Both the position numbers and the translations under genes were made by a program. A stretch of 35,032 nt of DNA. Origin: Prochlorococcus sp. AG-315-I14 (GTDB lineage: Bacteria; Cyanobacteriota; Cyanobacteriia; PCC-6307; Cyanobiaceae). The notes beneath the pieces are model-generated. The model was not told where the DNA came from. It worked only from the letters and a program-made list of their open reading frames with translations, and made no database searches. Below are positions 1 through 8,450 of the stretch, one piece after another (positions within the stretch are counted from its first letter, which is position 1; the number at the start of each line of letters is the position of its first letter). The stretch covers positions 1 through 35,032 of the forward strand of contig QBWF01000008.1 in assembly GCA_003283665.1 (NCBI GenBank). Direction: 5' to 3'.

Positions 1-1
1 T

Positions 2-94
2 TGCAACTCTTCAGTATTCTTAAATAATGATAGTTTTGAACTTGCTATGAAGAATCTATATGAACCATTACTGGAAATATTAAAAAAGGTATAA
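2..94 (+). CDS. recC: C-terminal end of probable RecC (partial)
   Basis: An open frame enters from the left edge and stops with TAA at 92-94, giving the last 30 residues of a protein whose start lies outside the window. The tail contains FELAMKNLYEPLLEILKKV. This resembles the end of RecC proteins, where a phenylalanine and an 'LxxxLYxPLL'-like helix close the chain. RecC is the Chi-recognition, inactive-nuclease subunit of the RecBCD helicase-nuclease. The main support is context: recB and recD follow on the same strand after one small gene. The fragment is too short to prove identity from sequence alone. The next gene starts 7 bases later, so the two are probably co-transcribed. Confidence 0.5.
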   Translation, partial: CNSSVFLNNDSFELAMKNLYEPLLEILKKV

Positions 95-101
95 ATCTAT
101 A

Positions 102-584
102 ATGAAAAATACAAATGGAGAATGGTATATAATCTCTCAACTTATCATTATAATTCTACATATTTTAAAAGGATGGCCGCAAAATATAAGCATAAACTAT
201 GAAATACTTAAGTGCATACAGATAATTGGAATAATAATATCTAGCAAAGGAATTATTCATATAATCAAAGCTTTTGATAGCCTGGGGCATAACCTATCAA
301 TGCTTCCTATACCGGTTGAGAATTCAACTTTGATTACAAGTAACTCATATAAAACTTGTCGACACCCTATATACAAGGGGCTAGTAAATATATCATTAGG
401 TATATCTATTTACAAACTTAGTCTATTGCATTTAGTACTATTAATGATATTATCATATATTCTAAAACTAAAGGCAATAGTAGAAGAAAAAAAACTAATA
501 GTATTGCATTCTTCATATAAAAAATATATTAAAACAACTCCAGCTATAATTCGATATATCCCATATTTAGATTGGAGGTCTTAA
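102..584 (+). CDS. Small membrane methyltransferase-like protein (ICMT/PEMT-type fold)
   Basis: A 160-residue protein with several hydrophobic segments. Its C-terminal half carries the pattern of the isoprenylcysteine carboxyl methyltransferase / phospholipid methyltransferase superfamily: YKTCRHPIYKGL at about residues 83-94, a hydrophobic hairpin, then an EEKKL stretch and a tyrosine-rich end (YKKYIKTTP). In this superfamily the RHPxY and late glutamate motifs help bind S-adenosylmethionine at the membrane. The substrate cannot be read from sequence. It starts 7 bases after the probable recC stop and ends 86 bases before recB, so it sits inside a rec operon without an obvious link to DNA repair. 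It is very AT-rich, with many ATA and TTA codons. The family is fairly secure and the function is unknown. Confidence 0.65.
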   Translation: MKNTNGEWYIISQLIIIILHILKGWPQNISINYEILKCIQIIGIIISSKGIIHIIKAFDSLGHNLSMLPIPVENSTLITSNSYKTCRHPIYKGLVNISLGISIYKLSLLHLVLLMILSYILKLKAIVEEKKLIVLHSSYKKYIKTTPAIIRYIPYLDWRS

Positions 585-670
585 GGATGTCAGGCGTAGG
601 AATTATCGAGAAGAAATTAATAACTAAGTTTGAGATCAATAAAACAAATAACACCTGAAGACACAAGAAT

Positions 671-3600
671 ATGAAACAAAGTAATCAAGTGTCATATGTA
701 TTTGAGCCTAATCAATACCCATTAGATAATGGAAAAAGACTAATAGAAGCAAGCGCAGGAACTGGAAAAACATTCTCATTAGCACATCTCGTATTAAGGC
801 TAATCACTGAAAAGAAATATTTAATCAATGAAATCCTAGTCGTAAGTTTTACAGAAGCAACATCATCAGAAATAAAATCCAAGATTATTGAGAGATTAGC
901 CTTAGCTTTGGAATTATTAGAATCTGACCATGAGGAAAGTTTAGATGGTGAAATTGATGATGTCCTGAAAGATTGGATTTCCCTAAATTTGAAGGCCAAC
1001 GAAAATAGAATATTAATTGTATCTTTAATACTAGAGGCGCTAGAAAGAATAGATACAGCAGACATAACAACCATTCATGGGTTTTGTAGTAAAACAATTA
1101 GAAGAGAAGCAATAGATAATGGATCTAAACTCAATCCTAAAATAGAAAAAGACTCATATTCATTAATCCAAGAGATAGTTGAAGAATATTGGAAAGAGGA
1201 AATATTAGGAATAGAATCTCATGATTTAAAAGGCATATTAAAATCCAACTTTAATATAGAAAACCTTTCTAAAGCATTAAATATCATAGAAAATGATTCA
1301 AATAACTATTATCAAAATACATTTAAGCATCTTGACTCTTCTCAGATACTTTCAAATCAATTTGATCAGCATCTAGAATCATTATGGTTAGAATTCGTTA
1401 AACTATGGGAAATAGAAGGAAAAGAGTTAGAAGAGAACTTTAAACAATTTGCCATAGAACTGAAATCAATCGGAATATCTGATACGAAACCATATAGTGC
1501 TAGGCCAAGAAAAGATAGATACATGATATTAAATAATTGGGTAGCAAAATATAAAAACACAAAAACACAAAAAAAAAAAAAACAAAAAAAAAAAACACAA
1601 AAAGACCTTCGTATAATGAAATCCAAACTCAAAGTCTATTTCATAAATATTTCCATCCCAAAAACCTAAATAATTTAATAAATAGATATGAATTAGATAA
1701 TAAAATCTCGAGAAATAGTAAACTACTTAGTAAAATAGGTGAGTTAATCGATAGTCCTAAAGATTTTGTTTGGGAACATGCATTAACATGGATAAATAAG
1801 GAAATAGAAATAAGAAAACACAAAAAAGGTATTATAATCTATTCAGACTTATTGAAATCTTTAGATCCAAAAAGACTACTATTAGATAAAAATTCAAAGA
1901 AAGTTAGAAAAGGTAAGGTTATTTTTAATAACTTAAGGAATCGATATAAGGTTGCATTGATAGATGAGTTCCAAGACACAGACCCAGTTCAATTGAGATT
2001 ACTTAATGAAGTGTTTGGCAACAACAGAGATCATCTATTGCTTATGATAGGAGATCCTAAACAAGCAATTTATAGCTTCAGAGGAGGAGATTTAAAAACA
2101 TATATGAAAGCAAGAGAAAAGGCAGATCGAATAGATTACATGACAAAAAATTACCGGACAACTAAATCATTAATATTAATACTCAATAAATTATTCTCAG
2201 AAGGGCTTATTCGATCAGAATTAACGGCTCAAGAAATGCTACCTTGCTCTAAAGAAAGAGAATTAATTCTAAATGGTATTGAAAGCCCACTTCAAGTTTT
2301 AAATCTAGTTGATAACTATCATGACCAGGATATAAGTCCCGAGAATATAGATTCTAAAAGTAAAGTAGAAGAAAAGATTCCTCAAGTTTTATCATCATAT
2401 TTATTGGAATTATTAAACAATAATACTCAGAATTTAATACCATCTGATATTTGCATACTTGTAAATAGGCATGACCAGGCAAAAAGTATCAGCAGTTATC
2501 TTTCTAAAGTAAAGATACCATCAAAGTTGATCAATAATTCGAATATTTTTGCAGGGGAAGGAGCACAACTTCTACAAGTTTTTATAAATTGCATAGCTAC
2601 ACCGAATGATCAACAAAAAGTTTCATTGCTCGCTTGTTCTGAGCTATTACAATGGGACAAAAAGAAACTTATTAGTGCAAAAACGAATGGAGATTTTGAC
2701 TCATTATCTCTAAAACTTAATGACTTATCAAAAATACTGCCAGGTATTGGTCTAACAGGTTGTCTGGCAAAGCTGCTTCAAGGGGAATTAATTGCAGACA
2801 TCTCTCAAAGAGGGAGTTTATTAAGTGATTTACATCAGATAGCTCAATTAGTCGATGAACAAATATATCTTCAAAAATTCAATGCAATCAGGGCATCACG
2901 ATGGCTTAATAGACAACGTATGAAGCCTTGTGAGCCAATCCCAGAGGAATATCAACCAAATAGTGATGTTGCTGATAGTTCAGTCAATATAATAACGATA
3001 CACAAAAGTAAAGGGCTACAATTTAAAGTTGTAATATGCCCATATTTATGGCAAAAGCCACCAGAGAATAAAGGACTATTATGGAAACTAAATGAATCTC
3101 TTTTTATATCTAGAAGATATCAATGGGATAAAGACTTTCATAACTATGCAAAACTAGTTAAGCAACAATCTTTTCAAGAGGCAGAAAGGCTAGCTTATGT
3201 CGCCATGACAAGGGCCAAGAATCAATTAATTGTCATCTGGGCAAAAGCAAAGGATCAAGAAGGAAATCCCCTCTCAGGATTCTTATTTGGACCAGAAGCA
3301 ATAAATCTAAGAATCAAAGATCATTCCCGTGAAGTAATGGAACAATGGATAAATACTAGTCAATTAAATATTGATATCAAAGATATAAAATCCACTAAAG
3401 TAAAGGGGGCATGGCGTAAGCCTAAGAATAATCTCAAACTATCACTAGGATTAATACCAAAACATAAATTAGATACTAACTGGGGAAGGTATAGTTATTC
3501 TTCATGGGCAACTAAACTAAGACAAAAGCCTATCAAATCATTTCATCCTGAAGAATCTAATGAAGACCTCTCATTTAAAGATCAAATAAAGGAAATATTT

Positions 3601-4491
3601 TCTCATAATCAGACAATGCAGAAAAAAGATTCTATAAATTCACAACCAAATGAAACCTTATGGCCTAAAGACAATCCAATCGCTGATTTCCCTCGGGGAG
3701 CAATAGCAGGTAGTTGTCTTCATAAAATACTTGAGCAGATAGAATTTGATAAGCTTGAGAATAAAGAACAAATTTCAAAATTAATTCGAGATCAGCTAAG
3801 AAAATCGAATATAAATGATTCTTTCAATAACTCCATATATAATTTACTCCAGAGAATTGCTAATCTTCCATTAGGTTGTTTTTTAGGGAAGTCTAATCTA
3901 AAAGATATAAGTAAAAACTATATAATAAAAGAACTTAATTTTGATATTCCAATTTGTCATAATAAAAAGCCAATAAATACTTTAGATATATCTTCTATAT
4001 TTTATCAAAACAAAAATAATAAATTCGGAATTGAATATTCAAGAAAACTTGAGGAACTCAATATTAGTAGTAGTGGTTTTCTAACGGGCTCTATAGATCT
4101 AGTTTTCTCAGATAATGCAAATAATGAAAATGCAAAATGGTGGGTTCTTGATTGGAAAAGTAATTGGCTTGGAAATAACTATTCAAAAGAAATTATTTTT
4201 GATTGTGGGCCATCAAAGTATAATGAGTGTTCTATGGATAAAGAAATGTATACTCACCATTATCCACTGCAAGCTCATATATATCTTTTAGCATTACATA
4301 GATTTTTAAATTGGAGACTTCCAAATTATTCACCTCAGAAACATCTTGGTGGGTATATTTATGTATTTCTAAGGGGTATCCCAGATAAGAAAGATATAAT
4401 TAAAAGAAATTATCCTGATCAAATACCAGGTTTGATTATAGAGAAGGCTCCATTGGAGAGAGTAAAAAAACTAGATTCAATCTTAAGGTGA
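671..4491 (+). CDS. recB: RecB, beta subunit of exonuclease V, with a frame change at an A-rich tract
   Basis: RecB is the 3'-5' helicase and nuclease subunit of RecBCD, which processes double-strand breaks. The N-terminal piece (671-1669, 332 residues) has Walker A ASAGTGKT at residues 27-34 and HGFC near 135. The rest lies in another frame: GIIIYSDLLKSLDP, motif II DEFQDTDP near base 1963, GDPKQAIYSFRGG, NYRT, HKSKGLQFK near 3001 and AMTRAK near 3202. The nuclease domain follows with GSIDLVF, DWKS (near 4150) and YPLQAHIY. The frame changes inside A14-C-A12 (1569-1595). Adding one A there joins the halves into about 1273 residues, plausible for RecB (about 1180 in E. coli). Unrescued, the first fragment lacks motifs II-VI and the nuclease. 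Start ATG 671 leaves a short tail before the conserved YPLDNG segment. recD follows 7 bases downstream. Confidence 0.85.
1553..1603 (+). repeat. A-rich low-complexity tract at the recB frame break
   Basis: Two perfect tandem copies of AAAAACAC (1553-1568) lead straight into 14 A (1569-1582), C, 12 A (1584-1595), CAC and 5 A (1599-1603). The tract encodes a lysine/threonine/glutamine run within RecB and contains the point where the frame changes. Runs of this length are prone to replication slippage, RNA polymerase slippage and sequencing error. Confidence 0.9.
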
Positions 4492-4498
4492 CATTAAA

Positions 4499-6235
4499 AT
4501 GATAAAACAATTACAACAATCATTAACTACGAATATCAATCATTCTCTATTAAGTACTCTATCTAAATACTTTCCTCCCAAACAATTCCACGAATCTTTA
4601 ATAGATATTATAAATGTACTTATGGGTGGTTTAGCAAGAGGTGATATTTATATAAATATGAAGAATCTACCGACTAATGTTGAACTAAAATATGAAGGAT
4701 GGCCTATTGTTCACAAAAAAGCATTAATAGCCACTGGATGGACGGCTGGAGAAAAATCCCCCATAGTTTTAAATGGCGATGTAATTAGTTGGCGTCGAAC
4801 ACATAACGAAATGGAATCGGTTATTCAAGAAATTCTTTCAAGAAACGTGCCTCTAAAAACATCTATCAAGAACAAAGATATTCCTAATAATATTGACTTT
4901 CCAAAACGTCTCAATCAAGAACAAAAAAAAGCTATAAGCCTAATCGAAGAGCAAAGAATTATTTTGCTAAGTGGGGGGCCAGGGACAGGTAAAACCAATA
5001 CAATTCTTCAAATGCTCATTCGCGCACTCATGCTAAATCCAAAACTTAAAGTTGCGATGGCTGCTCCTACAGGGAAAGCGACCCGGAGACTTAAAGATAC
5101 GATTCAAGCTGGTATCAAAGAATTAAAAACGTCGCGAAGTAATAATCTTTCCAAAATACCTTGTCAGACATTACATAAATGGCTTGAATCTACTCCTAAT
5201 GGATATCGTAGGAATGCAAGACGGCTACTAAATATCGACCTCTTTGTTATAGATGAAATGTCAATGGTAGATATGAGTATTACTAATGCATTTCTGAATG
5301 CTTTGCCACAGAGCAGTCAAATTATTCTAGTTGGAGATCCAGATCAACTATCCCCAATTGGGAGTGGTGCAATATGGCAAATCTTACAAGATAAGCAGAT
5401 GAAAAAAAAGTTTAAATCTAACGCCGTTAACCTAATAAGATCATACCGAAATAAAGGAGACATTGCCTTATTAGGAAATATCTTAAAGAAAGAAGGGTTA
5501 GATCCTTTCTGGGAAAAAATATCAAAAATATCAAATACATCAAATGTCAGAAAGCAAAGCTCATCTTCGGTTGACATCCCAGAGTCATTAATTAGTACTC
5601 TTATAAAACACAAATCAAGACTCAAAAGCCTTACTGATATTGCAGTTAATTCTATTCCAAATGAGGCATGGGTTTCAAGTATGTTTGAGATTATACCTTC
5701 GCCAGAGGTGATTAAACTGTTTACTTTATTGGGAAATCTACTAGTACTTTGTCCACAAAAGTATGGTCATTGGGGAACGAATAAGATCAATGAATCCCTA
5801 TTAGGTAATATCACAAGTAACGGAATATCAAGTTGGGAACAATCTACACCTGTTATATGTGGAATGAATCAAGCTGAGTTAGGATTAGCAAATGGAGATG
5901 TAGGTATAGTAATTGGAGAAGGTCTAAAACGACGTCTATTATTCAATATACTTTCTGAAGATCAAAAACTTGTTACTCGTCTAATACACCCTTCAAGGGT
6001 TAATGTTTTAGATCCTGCTTATGCAATGACAATTCATAAGTCACAAGGAAGTGAAGCTGATCAAGTTATTTTATTATGGACAGAACCTATTAATAAATTA
6101 AAAAGTTCCCAAAATATAAAACTTCACTCTCACGAATATGAAAAGAGATTGATTTATACAGCGATAACTCGTGCAAAAAAACAATTAACCGTAATTACTG
6201 ATAAAAACAACGACTTTGAACATGGAATCAACTAA
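4499..6235 (+). CDS. recD: RecD, alpha subunit of exonuclease V
   Basis: A 578-residue superfamily 1B 5'-3' helicase, the second motor of RecBCD. Walker A GGPGTGKT lies near residues 158-166, the DEMSMVD motif II near 252, GDPDQLSPIGSG near 279, a LIRSYR motif IV, AMTIHKSQGSEADQVI near 513 and YTAITRAKKQL near 553. The length is close to that of E. coli RecD (608). It starts 7 bases after the recB stop, with a weak AAGGTGA element inside the end of recB, so translation is probably coupled. All helicase motifs are intact, in contrast with the broken frame of recB. RecD is believed to work mainly inside the RecBCD holoenzyme, so an intact recD argues that recB may still be expressed. Confidence 0.92.
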   Translation: MIKQLQQSLTTNINHSLLSTLSKYFPPKQFHESLIDIINVLMGGLARGDIYINMKNLPTNVELKYEGWPIVHKKALIATGWTAGEKSPIVLNGDVISWRRTHNEMESVIQEILSRNVPLKTSIKNKDIPNNIDFPKRLNQEQKKAISLIEEQRIILLSGGPGTGKTNTILQMLIRALMLNPKLKVAMAAPTGKATRRLKDTIQAGIKELKTSRSNNLSKIPCQTLHKWLESTPNGYRRNARRLLNIDLFVIDEMSMVDMSITNAFLNALPQSSQIILVGDPDQLSPIGSGAIWQILQDKQMKKKFKSNAVNLIRSYRNKGDIALLGNILKKEGLDPFWEKISKISNTSNVRKQSSSSVDIPESLISTLIKHKSRLKSLTDIAVNSIPNEAWVSSMFEIIPSPEVIKLFTLLGNLLVLCPQKYGHWGTNKINESLLGNITSNGISSWEQSTPVICGMNQAELGLANGDVGIVIGEGLKRRLLFNILSEDQKLVTRLIHPSRVNVLDPAYAMTIHKSQGSEADQVILLWTEPINKLKSSQNIKLHSHEYEKRLIYTAITRAKKQLTVITDKNNDFEHGIN

Positions 6236-6268
6236 TTTCTGAAAAGGATTTTCCGGGATGATAAATTA

Positions 6269-6370
6269 TATACATACAACCTTTAACAAGGCGCGTCAGC
6301 AAAGCACGGTTATATACCGATCGGAAGTTGTCTGCCTTATTTGAAGGACAAAAAGGCAACCACAAATTAG
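6269..6370 (+). promoter_or_regulatory. Probable promoter and structured 5' leader of the DEAD-box helicase gene
   Basis: A TATACA element at 6269-6274 could be a -10 box, giving a leader of about 90 bases. The leader is richer in G and C than its surroundings and contains several pairing elements. CGGT and ACCG pair around TATAT near 6318-6330, the palindrome CCGATCGG follows directly, and GCCTT pairs with AAGGC just upstream of the start. The last element would tie up the purine-rich stretch before the ATG. Leaders of cold-induced RNA helicase genes are often regulatory. No function is shown here. Confidence 0.35.
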
Positions 6371-8137
6371 ATGACAAAGACTTCTTCACATGAGGATCTC
6401 TCATGTTCAATGGATCAGGCCCCACTTGAACAATCTACAGAAAATTTACTGGACGAGACTGACCAACAACCAAATAATCCCTTCTCAGACTTTGATTTAA
6501 GTAAAGAGCTAATTCAAACACTAGAAAAGAAAGGTTACACATCACCAACCCCTATTCAAAAAGCTGCCATACCAGAATTACTCCTTGGAAGAGATTTAGT
6601 TGGGCAAGCTCAAACTGGAACAGGTAAAACTGCAGCCTTTGCTTTACCTCTCCTTGAGAGGCTTAAGGAAAATGTTGCGCATCCCCAAGTACTAGTTCTT
6701 GCTCCAACTCGTGAATTAGCGATGCAGGTTGCCGAAGCATTTCGTTCTTATGCAGCAGGGCATCCACATCTAAAAGTACTCGCAATTTATGGAGGGTCTG
6801 ATTTCAGGAATCAAATCAACACTCTCAGAAGAGGTGTCGATGTAGTTGTAGGAACTCCTGGCCGCGTGATGGATCACATGAGACAAGGAACTCTAAACAC
6901 AACTAAATTAGGTTGTTTAGTCCTTGATGAGGCTGATGAAATGCTGAGAATGGGCTTTATTGATGATGTTGAATGGATACTTGAGAAGCTACCAGATGAG
7001 AGACAACTAGTTTTATTTTCGGCAACAATGCCATCTGAGATAAGAAGGTTATCAAAGAAATATCTAAATAGTCCTGCTGAGATAACAATTAAGGCAACTG
7101 AAGTAAAAGAAAGATTAATCAGGCAGAGGTATATAACCGTTCAAAATTCATATAAAGTCGATGCTCTCCAGAGAGTCTTAGAAGCTGTATCTGAGGAGGG
7201 AGTAATTATTTTTGCAAGAACTAAAGCTATTACAATAGTAGTGGCGGAGAGATTGGAGGCTTTTGGATATAACGTAGCTATTTTGAATGGAGACATCCCA
7301 CAAAACCAACGGGAGAGAACAGTTGAAAGATTAAGACAGGGGTCTGTAAATATTTTGGTAGCTACTGATGTTGCAGCCAGGGGGCTTGATGTAGATCGAA
7401 TAGGTCTAGTAATTAACTATGACATGCCTTTTGATCGTGAAGCATATGTACATCGAATCGGACGAACAGGTAGAGCCGGCAGGAATGGGGAAGCCATCCT
7501 TTTCGCTAATCCAAGAGAAAGATCATTTTTAAGTAATCTTGAACGAGCAGTGGGGCAATCCATAGAAAAGATGGAAATACCTGATAATGAAGTCATAAAT
7601 AATAATAGAATTAAGAAGCTTCAAGAAAAACTAATTCAATCGGCCTCAATAGAGAGAGATGACAAAGATGAAACAAGTATTTTAGAAAAATTAATTGAAA
7701 ATGTTGAAAAAGAATTAGATATTGACCCAAGACAAATAACTCTTGCAGCATTAAATCTCGCTATTGGCACTTCTTCACTTCTTGAAAAAGGAAATGAAGA
7801 CTGGATCAGACAATCTGCTCAAAGAAGTATAAGAAATGACCGTAGAGATAGAAATTCCAACCAACGTAGGAAAGGTGAATACGACAACAATCGTCAAGAT
7901 GATGACATGGATAGATTCAGGGTGGAAGTTGGACACAGAGACAGAGTTAAACCTGGAAATTTAGTTGGAGCGATCGCAAATGAGACAGGTCTAAAAGGAA
8001 GAATGATTGGTCGAATAAGAATTTTCGAAGATTATAGTCTTGTTGATCTACCAAAAAAAATGCCGGAACAGGTCTTTAACGCCCTAAAGAAAGTAAAGGT
8101 TATGAATAGAGAACTACAAATAAATAGGAATAATTAA
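6371..8137 (+). CDS. deaD: DEAD-box ATP-dependent RNA helicase (DeaD/CsdA type)
   Basis: A 588-residue RNA helicase that unwinds RNA duplexes, probably in ribosome assembly, mRNA turnover and cold adaptation. All family motifs are visible in order: Q motif GYTSPTPIQ, AQTGTGKT near residue 80, PTRELAMQ, TPGRVMDH, DEAD near 186, SAT near 217, ATDVAARGLDV and HRIGRTGRAGR near 360. A charged linker with Arg/Asp/Asn-rich sequence leads to a C-terminal RNA-binding domain of the DbpA type from about residue 513 (FRVEVGHRDRVKPGNLVGAI and GRIRIFEDYSLVDLP). That domain separates DeaD-type enzymes from minimal helicases. The ATG at 6371 is preceded by AAAAAGG about 15 bases upstream, so the start is not certain. 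Another ATG at 6410 is possible. Confidence 0.93.
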   Translation: MTKTSSHEDLSCSMDQAPLEQSTENLLDETDQQPNNPFSDFDLSKELIQTLEKKGYTSPTPIQKAAIPELLLGRDLVGQAQTGTGKTAAFALPLLERLKENVAHPQVLVLAPTRELAMQVAEAFRSYAAGHPHLKVLAIYGGSDFRNQINTLRRGVDVVVGTPGRVMDHMRQGTLNTTKLGCLVLDEADEMLRMGFIDDVEWILEKLPDERQLVLFSATMPSEIRRLSKKYLNSPAEITIKATEVKERLIRQRYITVQNSYKVDALQRVLEAVSEEGVIIFARTKAITIVVAERLEAFGYNVAILNGDIPQNQRERTVERLRQGSVNILVATDVAARGLDVDRIGLVINYDMPFDREAYVHRIGRTGRAGRNGEAILFANPRERSFLSNLERAVGQSIEKMEIPDNEVINNNRIKKLQEKLIQSASIERDDKDETSILEKLIENVEKELDIDPRQITLAALNLAIGTSSLLEKGNEDWIRQSAQRSIRNDRRDRNSNQRRKGEYDNNRQDDDMDRFRVEVGHRDRVKPGNLVGAIANETGLKGRMIGRIRIFEDYSLVDLPKKMPEQVFNALKKVKVMNRELQINRNN

Positions 8138-8148
8138 TCAATAATTTC

Positions 8149-8424
8149 ATGATATGGAAATTGTCGAACTTTGTTCTATCTCTTTTTTTGATTTTAGTAA
8201 TAGGTAATTGTTTGGAATCTAAGGCTGCTAAAAATAATATCAAGAAAAACCTTCTAACTAGATTCTGTTTAGCAACATTGAAATCAAAACTCGACAAAAA
8301 AGAATTTAAAAAAATAGCTAATTTTACATGTGCTTGTTTTTACAGAAAATTCAGTTCTGGATCTTCCATCCGCGAATCTAAATTATTTTGCAAAAGAAAA
8401 ACCCTTGAGGAATTTAATCTCTAA
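8149..8424 (+). CDS. Small secreted cysteine-containing protein of unknown function
   Basis: A 91-residue protein with an N-terminal hydrophobic signal segment (residues about 5-20, FVLSLFLILVIG) followed by SKAA, a plausible signal peptidase I site. The predicted mature part is basic. It holds four cysteines, one in RFCLA, two in TCACF and one in LFCK, enough for two disulfides outside the cytoplasm. The cysteine before the cleavage site (IGNC) does not make a good lipobox because Asn is at -1. It lies 11 bases after deaD and 26 before the ABC exporter on the same strand. I do not recognise the family. The signal peptide and the cysteine spacing make a real gene likely. Confidence 0.6.
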   Translation: MIWKLSNFVLSLFLILVIGNCLESKAAKNNIKKNLLTRFCLATLKSKLDKKEFKKIANFTCACFYRKFSSGSSIRESKLFCKRKTLEEFNL

Positions 8425-8450
8425 TTAAAATCAAAAAATAAATATCTACT

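Noticed and set aside
588..659. A 23-codon frame starting MSGVGIIEKK between the methyltransferase-like gene and recB
   Set aside because: Too short to support. It has no hydrophobic or motif pattern and no clear ribosome site of its own, and AT-rich gaps give such frames by chance.
712..1074. A 120-residue minus-strand frame over the start of recB
   Set aside because: It lies antisense to the conserved RecB helicase region and shows no family pattern. It is a by-product of recB codon use.
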